This document shows, one piece after another, positions 1 through 5,986 of a DNA stretch of 7,306 nt. The translations under genes and the position numbers were made by a program. Below the pieces are notes generated by a model. The model had not been told where the DNA came from and made no database searches. It worked only from the letters and a program-made list of their open reading frames with translations. The stretch comes from Mageeibacillus sp. UBA1243. GTDB taxonomy: Bacteria > Bacillota > Clostridia > UBA1212. Location of the stretch: contig DBWH01000054.1 in assembly GCA_002308595.1 (NCBI GenBank), positions 3,688 to 10,993 of the forward strand, read 5' to 3'. Every line of letters begins with the position of its first letter. Position 1 is the stretch's first letter.

Positions 1-1373
1 CGCTCGTCCCGCTGGGGGCAGTCGGTTAATATCGAATGAATGTTGGCTTTTTCGGTGGCGACGCACGCCTCGTGCACAGCGTTTAAAATCGCGCTGCCGC
101 AGGAAAAATCACCCGTCCCGGAAAGGGCGGTGTAGAGGGCAATCGCGGTAACGGTGGACTCGGAGACAGGGCTCGCGCAGCCGCTCACCGAAATGTAGCG
201 GAAGCCGTGGTAGGTGTACGAAGGTGTCCAGATGACAGGCATGTCCGCAGGCTCGCCGCAGATATATACGTCTGTCGCCAATGCGCTCCTCAGGGTGTCC
301 CTGAAAAGGGTTCCGTCCTCGTTAAGCTCCTCGGCGTACTCGATCTTAATCTCGCTCCCGGGCTCCTGCTCGTCCGGAATCTCAAGCTGTATCACGCCGG
401 CAATGTTTTTGCCGAAATCTACGATATAATCCCCGTTTGCCGCGCGGAAAACGTCAACGGGACTGTATTTTTCCCTCCTCATCACAGGGGGGATGTTCAT
501 CAGTTTTATGTTTTCGCATGGCGCATCCGCAAGCTTGACCGGGTGCTTCGAGAAGCGCACACGGCCCGCATCAAACACTGTACCGTCATAAATGCTTGAT
601 GTCACGGTGTTTGAATATGTCCACTGCCAGTCTGATCCTGTGACGGTTTCAGACACGCTGCCGTCCGTATACTTTATGATTATTTTCGCTGCCAGCAGGT
701 TTTCTCCTGCAAAAGTTGGCTCCTTAACACCCATCTCCTTAAGGAAGGGGCTGTCGAATCTGCGCCAGCCGTCCGCAACCTCGAAGGCGAGGCGGAGGGT
801 TTTATTGGCGGCAGCGGATTCGTAGATGTCGTCGATGACAAAGTAGGCGGTTTTGGAGTAGTCGGAGAATGCGGGGTCCAGCTCAATGTCCGGGTTTGTG
901 CGCTCCTTGTTGACGAAGAGGCTGCAATAGCCAAGGCCGCAATAGATCACAAATGCGGATTCCACTTCCTTTGTTTGGTCAACGGGGATGTCCTTGACGA
1001 ATCTCACAACTCTGCGGGGCTCTGTATTGGTGGAGGAAATCCATTGGCAATCGAACCGGGAAAGATAGCAGGAGAAACTGCGCTCGTCCCAGGCGTAGTC
1101 GCCCTCGGTTGAATAAACAAACAGCTCAATTTCAATCTGCTCAAGGTCGGGCAGGGGCTTTCCCGCGTAAACAGCGGACTGGTCCGCCGTCTTTACGATG
1201 CCGGAGTCCCAGTAGCTGCAGGAACTGCTCCTTATGACGATCCTGTAGGCCCGCTGGGTGTCGCAGTCCCTGTCGGAGGCCAGCTTCCAGCGGAACACAG
1301 GGGCATTGTTGTCGGTTATCACAGGAAGGGTAAGGTCCTGGTTGTCGATTGATATTTGTCGGATCTCTAACAT
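1..1373 (-). CDS. GH78 alpha-L-rhamnosidase, N-terminal part (cut by left edge)
   Basis: The frame is open from an ATG at 1373 to the window edge (457 codons) and encodes the N-terminal half of a glycoside hydrolase family 78 enzyme, which removes terminal alpha-L-rhamnose from glycans and glycosides by inversion. Seen: an Ig-like start (PVFRWKLASD about 24-33, QRAYRIVI, WDSGIV); a Bac_rhamnosid_N-like region from about residue 118 (GLGYCSLFVNKER, ELDPAFSDY); then DFGKNIAGVIQLEI (about 318) and TPSYTYHGFRYISVSG (about 381-396), typical of the next beta-sandwich. It ends with TDCPQRDE (450-457), the family signature that opens the six-hairpin barrel. By comparison with characterised GH78 enzymes, the last visible Glu is the general acid. 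There is no signal peptide, so it is probably cytoplasmic and acts on imported oligosaccharides. The start is supported by AAAGGA about 10 bases upstream. It lies 26 bases after the SGNH gene, evidently in one operon. Full GH78 proteins are roughly twice this length. Confidence 0.93.
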   Translation of the reverse strand, partial: MLEIRQISIDNQDLTLPVITDNNAPVFRWKLASDRDCDTQRAYRIVIRSSSCSYWDSGIVKTADQSAVYAGKPLPDLEQIEIELFVYSTEGDYAWDERSFSCYLSRFDCQWISSTNTEPRRVVRFVKDIPVDQTKEVESAFVIYCGLGYCSLFVNKERTNPDIELDPAFSDYSKTAYFVIDDIYESAAANKTLRLAFEVADGWRRFDSPFLKEMGVKEPTFAGENLLAAKIIIKYTDGSVSETVTGSDWQWTYSNTVTSSIYDGTVFDAGRVRFSKHPVKLADAPCENIKLMNIPPVMRREKYSPVDVFRAANGDYIVDFGKNIAGVIQLEIPDEQEPGSEIKIEYAEELNEDGTLFRDTLRSALATDVYICGEPADMPVIWTPSYTYHGFRYISVSGCASPVSESTVTAIALYTALSGTGDFSCGSAILNAVHEACVATEKANIHSILTDCPQRDE

Positions 1374-1399
1374 TTGAAATTCATCCTTTCGTGGATGGG

Positions 1400-2695
1400 T
1401 CAATAGTCAATCAGTGCCGCGCAAAGATTCATTACGTAGATTCTGATGAGCCAGTCGTTGGGGTGGTTGACGTTGTTGCCGCTTGTGGAGACGTAGTCCT
1501 TTGTCTCCAGAATTGCCGTGTGCATTCCGTACATGTCAACGCAGCCGACGCCTTGCTTTAGAAGGGGCTTGTAGAGCGAAGGAATCCTGGGCTGCCCCTG
1601 GAGCATACCGGAGTCAGGGTTGGGTTTCATGGTCGTAACGAGCACAAACTCGCAGCCCGGGTTGACTTTGAGGACCTCGTCAATCACTTTCTGCGCGTTG
1701 TTGCCTGTGTTGACGGTCGTCTGGTCGTTCATACCGAAGCCTATGAACACAAGGTCGGGAATCCTCTTTGAGCTCTTTGTGATATCGCCAATGTGATCCA
1801 TCAGATCTTTCGAACTGAGACCGCCAATGGAAGGATTGTTAATGGACACCTTCACGCTGTAGTAGGCCTCTATGGCTTTCTTGAAGAGGGTGGCCATGAC
1901 GGGCTGACCGGGTGCGTGTCCCAGGTATGCCGAAGCTTCAGCGCCTGCGAAAATGGAGTCACCAAAAAAGGTGACCTTGATGTCTTCGCCGTTTTTGAGC
2001 TTGGCGGTTGTCTTCGGAAGCACATCGCCCTGGAATTCGGTCACGGGGCCTTTCCAGCTTCCGAAGGAATACTTGTATGTGATTGCGTACTGCCTGCCGT
2101 AGAGGTACTCGCTGTTGCAGAAGAGGGCATTGGCGAGTCGGGAGCGGCCCTTGGCGTCAAATGTGCCGGAGAAGGCCTCCAGCTGTTTGCCTTTTTCGTC
2201 GTAGCCTTTGAGCTCTTTTTCGGTGTAGGGTTTGATGGGTGAACCGTCGGGTATGACGATGGTATTCGTTGCTCCGTCCCAGATGAAATCCTTGCCGGCC
2301 TTATAGGTCTTTTTGAATGAAAAGTCGGTGAGAGAAATGATCTCCACGGGGGTGAAAAGCGTGGTGCCTTTAACGGTGCCGTCCTTTTGTTCATAGAAGC
2401 AGATGGTCTCGTTGTACATGGTGTCCGTGAGCCAGAAAGGCGTGGTCATCTGTTCGTTCGACGTCTCCGGCTGAAGAGGCAGGTTGCTCTTTACGGGCGT
2501 TGCGGCGGGCTCTTCGGTCTCTGCGGGCACGTCTGTGGGGCTTCCCGTGGAATCTTCGCCGGGCGTTGCCGATGCGTTTCCTGACGTTGGCGATATGTCA
2601 CCGCTTTTGTCCGAACCGGACGCGCAGCCGCCAATGCAAACCGCCAATACAACTGCCATTATTAAACTCAAAATTACGGAAAAAGAATGCTTCAC
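1400..2695 (-). CDS. SGNH/GDSL-type hydrolase lipoprotein (putative carbohydrate esterase)
   Basis: This is a 431-residue predicted surface lipoprotein. It starts at GTG (2695) with AAGGAG 9 bases upstream. Residues 1-23 form a lipoprotein signal peptide (MKHSFS, hydrophobic core, CIGGC), with Cys24 as the lipidation site. A Ser/Thr/Pro/Glu-rich wall-spanning linker follows to about 70, then a region at about 80-235 that I do not recognise (possibly beta-rich). The SGNH hydrolase domain is C-terminal: block I GDS with Ser247 nucleophile, block II Gly291/Gly292 (SIGGLSS), block III GMND with Asn323, block V His411 in NVNHPND. Position -3 from His, normally Asp, is Asn408. I recall NHPND as usual in a related subfamily, so this is probably not inactivating. 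SGNH enzymes deacylate esters; the partner rhamnosidase suggests O-acylated rhamnose-containing glycans, which is inference. A promoter lies just upstream. Confidence 0.88.
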   Translation of the reverse strand: MKHSFSVILSLIMAVVLAVCIGGCASGSDKSGDISPTSGNASATPGEDSTGSPTDVPAETEEPAATPVKSNLPLQPETSNEQMTTPFWLTDTMYNETICFYEQKDGTVKGTTLFTPVEIISLTDFSFKKTYKAGKDFIWDGATNTIVIPDGSPIKPYTEKELKGYDEKGKQLEAFSGTFDAKGRSRLANALFCNSEYLYGRQYAITYKYSFGSWKGPVTEFQGDVLPKTTAKLKNGEDIKVTFFGDSIFAGAEASAYLGHAPGQPVMATLFKKAIEAYYSVKVSINNPSIGGLSSKDLMDHIGDITKSSKRIPDLVFIGFGMNDQTTVNTGNNAQKVIDEVLKVNPGCEFVLVTTMKPNPDSGMLQGQPRIPSLYKPLLKQGVGCVDMYGMHTAILETKDYVSTSGNNVNHPNDWLIRIYVMNLCAALIDY

Positions 2696-2728
2696 TTCTG
2701 CAAACTCCTTTTATAGAGGATTGAAATC

Positions 2729-2757
2729 ATTATAAAGAGGGGCGGGTAAAAAGTCAA
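2729..2757 (-). promoter_or_regulatory. Sigma-A type promoter of the SGNH-rhamnosidase operon
   Basis: On the minus strand, TTGACT (2757-2752) and a perfect TATAAT (2734-2729) are separated by exactly 17 bases. Transcription should start near 2722, about 26 bases before the GTG start, leaving room for the AAGGAG ribosome site. The -35 box overlaps the TGA stop codon of the upstream permease gene (2754-2756). The downstream pair can therefore be expressed independently of the rlmI-permease transcript. No operator-like inverted repeat was seen. Confidence 0.85.
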
Positions 2758-4010
2758 TCTGAAGACAGCTCGCCCGTGATGCGCGAAATGAACAGGGCGC
2801 AGAAATACTGCGAAGCCGTGAGAAGTATTATCGCGGCCGTCGCGGCGATGCTGCTGCCGGGGAAGAAGTGGCCGGCAAGGAGCGTGAGACCTATGCCTGC
2901 GACCTCGCCGAGAGCGAGGAAAACTTCATTGACGGTGTGGACTTCGCCCGCCTTGCCGCGCAGGGCGTCAATGGACTCGATGACCGTGAAATAGAGCATG
3001 AGCTCAGGGTCCGTGATGAATATGTTTAGACCGCTGTTGAAGGCGCTGAAAATGATGAGGAATATCCAGTCGGACCGCAAAAACAGGAGCGCGGCAACGC
3101 CTATGATGAGCGAAGAGGCGATCGCGACGGATTTGGCTCTTCGCCTTGGCGTCACTATGAGGCCGTAGAGGAGAGCACCGAGGATGGCCGCGATTTTACC
3201 TATGGTTGAGTTGACGCCGATGACAGCCTCGTCCTTGATCGCGTTGAAGATGAGTATCTCGACAAAGAAGGTCATTGCGCCGGAGCGTATGCCCTTGAAG
3301 AAAGTCATGAAAAGAATCGACCTGCCTATACGGCCGGAAACGAGGCCGCGCAGAGCCTCGCCAAGGTGAGTCTTGCGGTCAAGCGGGTCGATGACAGTCC
3401 TCAGAGGAACGAGAAACATGCTGAAAACGAACGCCAGCACGGTAAGCCCGAGCAGAAAACCGAAAAATATGCGGTAGCCGTTGAAGCTCCCCGCGAAGGA
3501 CGCGAGGAAGAGGCCGGAGACGAGCGGGAGCACAAGCTCAATGACCGATGCGATGGTGCCGCTGATGCCTGATGCGGCGTCGCGGTTGTCGTCTGTCGTG
3601 TATTCGATTATCTGGAAGCTGTACGTTACGTAGTAGAAGCCTGCGCCTGCGGAGCGGAGAAGCGCCGGGACGAGGAAAAATTCATTGGCGGCACGCTCGC
3701 CGACTGCGATGATGAAAATGAAAAGCAGGGCGAAGAAGACGAAGCCGATGCGCTGCGAGTACCTTGGCGACAGTCTGCGTGTGAGAAAGACCGCGCCGAC
3801 CATGAAGACCGGCTGAGAGCCGTAGGAGACCATGTTATAGATGAGGGCGGTGCTGAGGCTGCCCGAGGCTTTGAGGATGAACGTGTTGACGAAAATTGAC
3901 AGCAGAAAAATAATCGCAAGGATGCACGTGTCCATGCGGAGAAATGCAAAATACGGTTTGCCGATCGAGGCGAAGCGCTCTCTCACGGACTGCTTGGGTC
4001 TGCTGCTCAT
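2754..4010 (-). CDS. MFS-type transporter (major facilitator superfamily permease), substrate unknown
   Basis: This is a 418-residue integral membrane protein with about 12 hydrophobic segments, at roughly 28-47, 55-76, 88-103, 110-130, 150-171, 180-201, 230-256, 267-286, 292-311, 315-333, 362-380 and 385-408. A longer charged central loop (about 202-228) splits it into two six-helix halves, the usual MFS plan. Basic clusters follow segments 2 (LTRRLSPRYSQR, 76-87) and 8 (TPRRRAKS, 287-294), where MFS proteins carry their cytoplasmic Arg-rich loops. Length is normal for the superfamily. The substrate cannot be read from sequence; sugar, drug or peptide are all possible. It begins 38 bases after the methyltransferase stop, with no terminator or obvious promoter between, so it is probably cotranscribed with that gene. 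The ATG at 4010 has GGGAGG upstream but with an unusually long 13-base spacer; the next in-frame ATG (codon 26) would cut into the first helix. Confidence 0.82.
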   Translation of the reverse strand: MSSRPKQSVRERFASIGKPYFAFLRMDTCILAIIFLLSIFVNTFILKASGSLSTALIYNMVSYGSQPVFMVGAVFLTRRLSPRYSQRIGFVFFALLFIFIIAVGERAANEFFLVPALLRSAGAGFYYVTYSFQIIEYTTDDNRDAASGISGTIASVIELVLPLVSGLFLASFAGSFNGYRIFFGFLLGLTVLAFVFSMFLVPLRTVIDPLDRKTHLGEALRGLVSGRIGRSILFMTFFKGIRSGAMTFFVEILIFNAIKDEAVIGVNSTIGKIAAILGALLYGLIVTPRRRAKSVAIASSLIIGVAALLFLRSDWIFLIIFSAFNSGLNIFITDPELMLYFTVIESIDALRGKAGEVHTVNEVFLALGEVAGIGLTLLAGHFFPGSSIAATAAIILLTASQYFCALFISRITGELSSD

Positions 4011-4048
4011 CTTATCGCCAATGCCTCCCGTCTCACCCGCCGACCGCT

Positions 4049-5227
4049 TCAGTCAACCGCAAGAACGAAAAACTTGAGGTAGGTGCTCTCGTCGCCGGCA
4101 AGGAGCGACGCGTGGTCGGGTGCCTGGGTCCTTGTCTCAACGACTCTTACGGTCCTTCCGCTCTGCGCCGCGGCCTCGCGGAGCATGTCCTCAAACATGC
4201 CGAAAGACACAAAATGCGAGCAGGAGAACGACACGAGAAAGCCGCCGGGCTTCACAATCTTAAGGCCGGAGAAGTTCACGTCTTTATACCCTCTGAGGGC
4301 GTTTTTAACGTCGGAATAGCTCTTGCAGAAGGCCGGCGGGTCGAGTATGACAAGGTCAAAGTTTTTGCCTTCTTTTCGGCAGTTTTTGAGGACCTCGAAC
4401 ACGTCGCCGCAGACCGTTTTGACCTTGGCGTCAAAGCCGTTTAAGGAGGCGTTCTGCCGCACCTCGTCGAGCGCCCGCTCGGAGATGTCGACCGCCGTGA
4501 CCTCGCTCGCGCCCGCATACGCCGCGTTCATCGAAAATCCGCCGACGTTTGAAAAGCAGTCGAGCACCGTCGCACCCTTGGCGTATCTCCTGACGGCAAG
4601 CCTGTTCTCCTTCTGGTCAAGGAAATAGCCCGTCTTCTGGCCGTTTTCAAGGTCGACCCGCATCTTAAGACCGTTTTCCGTTATAGTTGTGACGGGCGTA
4701 AAGTCGCCGTAAAGCACCTCTTTTGTAAGCTTGAGGCCCTCTTTTTCGCGAACCGCCACGTCGTTTCTCGCGTAAATTCCGCGCGGCGAAAAAACCCGCT
4801 TCAGCGCCTCGACGATTATGTCCCTGTTCTTGTCAACGCCAAGGGTCAGAAGCTGCACGCACAGCAGGTCGCCGTACCTGTCGACAATGAGCCCCGGCAG
4901 CCCGTCGCTCTCGCCGAAAACCGCCCTGTAGCCCGCCTCGGCGGTAAAACCGAGCTTCTCGCGCTGAGCATTGGCGTGTGAAATCTTTTTAACGTAAAAA
5001 TCCACGTCCGGGCATTCGTCGCCGCGGATGAAAATCCTCACGAGGATCTTCGAAAGGTGGTTGATGTAGCCCTTGCCGATGTAGTTTCCGTCGCACGAAA
5101 AGACCTCGGCAACGTCACCGTTTTTGCCTTCGCCCGTGATCGAGAGAACCTCATTGGCGTAAACCCACGGATGCCCCTCCGCAATCCTTTTTTCTTCATT
5201 CTTTTTCAAAACTACGCGATACGGCAT
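4049..5227 (-). CDS. rlmI: RlmI-like class I SAM-dependent 23S rRNA (cytosine-5) methyltransferase
   Basis: From ATG 5227 the product is 392 residues, matching the roughly 396 of E. coli RlmI, which makes m5C1962 in 23S rRNA. Numbered from that ATG: an N-terminal PUA RNA-binding domain with GHPWVYANEV at 18-27; the family signature NGQKTGYFLDQKENR from about 195; SAM-binding motif I VLDCFSNVGGF at about 221; AVDIS as the acidic loop; motif IV LDPPAF with Asp286; and SFSCSH with Cys336, the expected catalytic or C-terminal conserved cysteine. The protein should be cytosolic and act on the large subunit RNA. Start choice: a GTG at 5260 and an ATG at 5251 (AGGTG 6 bases upstream) are in frame and would add 11 or 8 residues. 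I prefer 5227 because GGAGG precedes it (4-base spacer, rather short) and family members start near this point. It is the first gene of a probable operon with the permease. The exact rRNA target in this lineage is inferred, not shown. Confidence 0.88.
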   Translation of the reverse strand: MPYRVVLKKNEEKRIAEGHPWVYANEVLSITGEGKNGDVAEVFSCDGNYIGKGYINHLSKILVRIFIRGDECPDVDFYVKKISHANAQREKLGFTAEAGYRAVFGESDGLPGLIVDRYGDLLCVQLLTLGVDKNRDIIVEALKRVFSPRGIYARNDVAVREKEGLKLTKEVLYGDFTPVTTITENGLKMRVDLENGQKTGYFLDQKENRLAVRRYAKGATVLDCFSNVGGFSMNAAYAGASEVTAVDISERALDEVRQNASLNGFDAKVKTVCGDVFEVLKNCRKEGKNFDLVILDPPAFCKSYSDVKNALRGYKDVNFSGLKIVKPGGFLVSFSCSHFVSFGMFEDMLREAAAQSGRTVRVVETRTQAPDHASLLAGDESTYLKFFVLAVD

Positions 5228-5299
5228 AAAACCTCCGGCAGGTAAACTCATTTTTTGCACCTAAAACACGCCAATGCGCGGCTTTTGCTTGCGGCTAAG

Positions 5300-5328
5300 A
5301 TTATACAACCGGGGGCCCGGAAACTCAA
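5300..5328 (-). promoter_or_regulatory. Sigma-A type promoter of the rlmI-like/MFS operon, with inverted repeat in its spacer
   Basis: On the minus strand, TTGAGT (5328-5323) and TATAAT (5305-5300) are separated by 17 bases, a near-consensus vegetative promoter. Expected transcript start is near 5293, giving a leader of about 42 to 66 bases depending on the start codon. The spacer contains the inverted repeat CCGGG-GG-CCCGG (5309-5320), which could bind a regulator or simply be GC-rich spacer. Confidence 0.8.
5309..5320. repeat. Inverted repeat CCGGG-GG-CCCGG between -35 and -10
   Basis: Five-base arms separated by two G residues lie entirely between the -35 and -10 boxes of the minus-strand promoter and 11 bases from the -35 of the plus-strand one. 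The position suits an operator, but no matching repeat was seen at the other promoters and no regulator gene is in view. A regulatory role is inference. Confidence 0.35.
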
Positions 5329-5330
5329 CC

Positions 5331-5359
5331 TTGTAAAGGAACCCGCAAAATGGTATTCT
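5331..5359 (+). promoter_or_regulatory. Probable extended -10 promoter of the Nudix gene
   Basis: TTGTAA (5331-5336) and TATTCT (5354-5359) are 17 bases apart, and TGG (5351-5353) immediately upstream of the -10 gives an extended -10 element. Each hexamer matches consensus at four of six positions. A start near 5366 places the ATG at 5391 about 25 bases into the mRNA. It stands back to back with the minus-strand promoter, with two bases between the two -35 boxes. Confidence 0.55.
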
Positions 5360-5390
5360 TCGCTTGACGAAAGCTTTTTCGGGGGATTTT

Positions 5391-5876
5391 ATGAAGAACA
5401 CAACGCTTTGCTATATTGAAAAGGACGGGTGCTACCTGATGCTGTACCGCGTGAAGAAAAAGAACGATATCAACAGGGACAAGTGGATAGGCGTCGGAGG
5501 CGGTTTCCTTGGCGATGAGTCGCCGGAGGACTGTGTGAGGCGCGAGGCGCTTGAGGAGACGGGACTCACCCTGAAGGATCCGAAGCTTCTTTCGGTCGTG
5601 ACTTTTGTGTGCGAGGGCGCTGAAACGGAACAGATGTTTCTCTTCAAGAGCTTTGACTTTGACGGGGAGCTCATCGACTGCGACGAGGGCGTGCTTGAGT
5701 GGATCGAAAAGGACAGGCTTTACGGCCTTGATCTCTGGGCGGGCGACAGGATATTCTTAAAGCGGATCGAAAACGGCTGCGATTTTTTCACGCTTAAGCT
5801 TGTGTATGACAAAAACGGCGGTCTCCTTGAGGCCGTGCTGAACGGGACCGCCGACGTCAGGAGCGAGGCCTTCTGA
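5391..5876 (+). CDS. Nudix hydrolase, MutT/8-oxo-dGTP diphosphatase-like
   Basis: This is a 161-residue cytosolic Nudix protein. The Nudix box is complete: Gly37, five residues, Glu43, seven residues, then REALEETGL at 51-59, fitting GX5EX7REUXEEXGU with the metal-binding Glu residues 52, 55 and 56 present. The N-terminus NTTLCYIEKDGCYLMLYRVKKKNDINRDKWIGVGG is the pattern of a Bacillota group usually named 8-oxo-dGTP diphosphatase, and GELIDCDEGVLEWIEKD followed by LWAGDRIFLK is shared with that group. The likely role is hydrolysis of a nucleoside triphosphate to monophosphate plus pyrophosphate, possibly clearing oxidised dGTP; the substrate is family inference. Start: ATG 5391 has GGGGGA 4 bases upstream. 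An in-frame TTG at 5364 adds 9 residues but falls at the predicted transcript start. It is a single-gene unit, divergent from rlmI and convergent with the transglutaminase-like gene. Confidence 0.9.
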   Translation: MKNTTLCYIEKDGCYLMLYRVKKKNDINRDKWIGVGGGFLGDESPEDCVRREALEETGLTLKDPKLLSVVTFVCEGAETEQMFLFKSFDFDGELIDCDEGVLEWIEKDRLYGLDLWAGDRIFLKRIENGCDFFTLKLVYDKNGGLLEAVLNGTADVRSEAF

Positions 5877-5890
5877 GGAGGCCTCGCTTC
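5860..5890 (+). repeat. Stem-loop spanning the Nudix stop codon
   Basis: GCGAGGCC (5863-5870) and GGCCTCGC (5880-5887) are perfect 8-base arms. One A-T, one G-U and one G-C pair extend the stem to 5860 and 5890. The 9-base loop TTCTGAGGA contains the TGA stop (5874-5876). No T-tract follows, so it is not a terminator by itself. It may stabilise the mRNA 3' end or act with the terminator hairpin 15 bases downstream. Confidence 0.6.
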
Positions 5891-5904
5891 CGGCAATAAA
5901 ACGC

Positions 5905-5960
5905 AAAAAGGAGCGCTTCCTTTACCGGGTTTTGGGACCCTTGGGGAAGCGCTCTTTTTG
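5905..5960. terminator. Bidirectional rho-independent terminator between convergent genes
   Basis: GAGCGCTTCC (5911-5920) pairs perfectly with GGAAGCGCTC (5945-5954). An inner GGGT/ACCC pair (5927-5930 with 5937-5940) can form at the tip. The stem is flanked by an A-run at 5905-5909 and a T-run at 5955-5959, so both strands read as a stem followed by about five U. It should end both the Nudix transcript (plus) and the transglutaminase-like transcript (minus, stop at 5987). Confidence 0.85.
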
Positions 5961-5986
5961 CTGTTATATTGGCGTGTCAGGCGCCT

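Noticed and set aside
1..10. Shared ten-base word CGCTCGTCCC at 1 and 1081
   Set aside because: It encodes different contexts in the same gene (RDE and WDE) and is short enough to be chance or codon bias.
207..599. Plus-strand open frames opposite the rhamnosidase (also 592-825 and 1349-1561)
   Set aside because: They lie antisense to a clear GH78 coding frame, have no recognisable domains and no convincing ribosome site.
1793..2242. Plus-strand open frame of 149 codons opposite the SGNH gene
   Set aside because: Its composition mirrors the real minus-strand gene and it shows no motif; the SGNH blocks on the other strand decide the matter.
3944..4444. Plus-strand open frame of 166 codons opposite the permease/methyltransferase junction
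   Set aside because: It crosses two genes with strong family signatures on the other strand and has no support of its own.
5228..5260. GTG start at 5260 for the RlmI-like gene
   Set aside because: It has no ribosome site and adds residues not expected in the family; the ATGs at 5227 or 5251 are better.
5364..5390. TTG start for the Nudix gene
   Set aside because: It has no ribosome site and falls at or before the predicted transcript start; the ATG at 5391 has GGGGGA upstream and fits family starts.
5860..5890. Hairpin at the Nudix stop as the terminator
   Set aside because: No T-tract follows it; the true terminator is the hairpin at 5905-5960.
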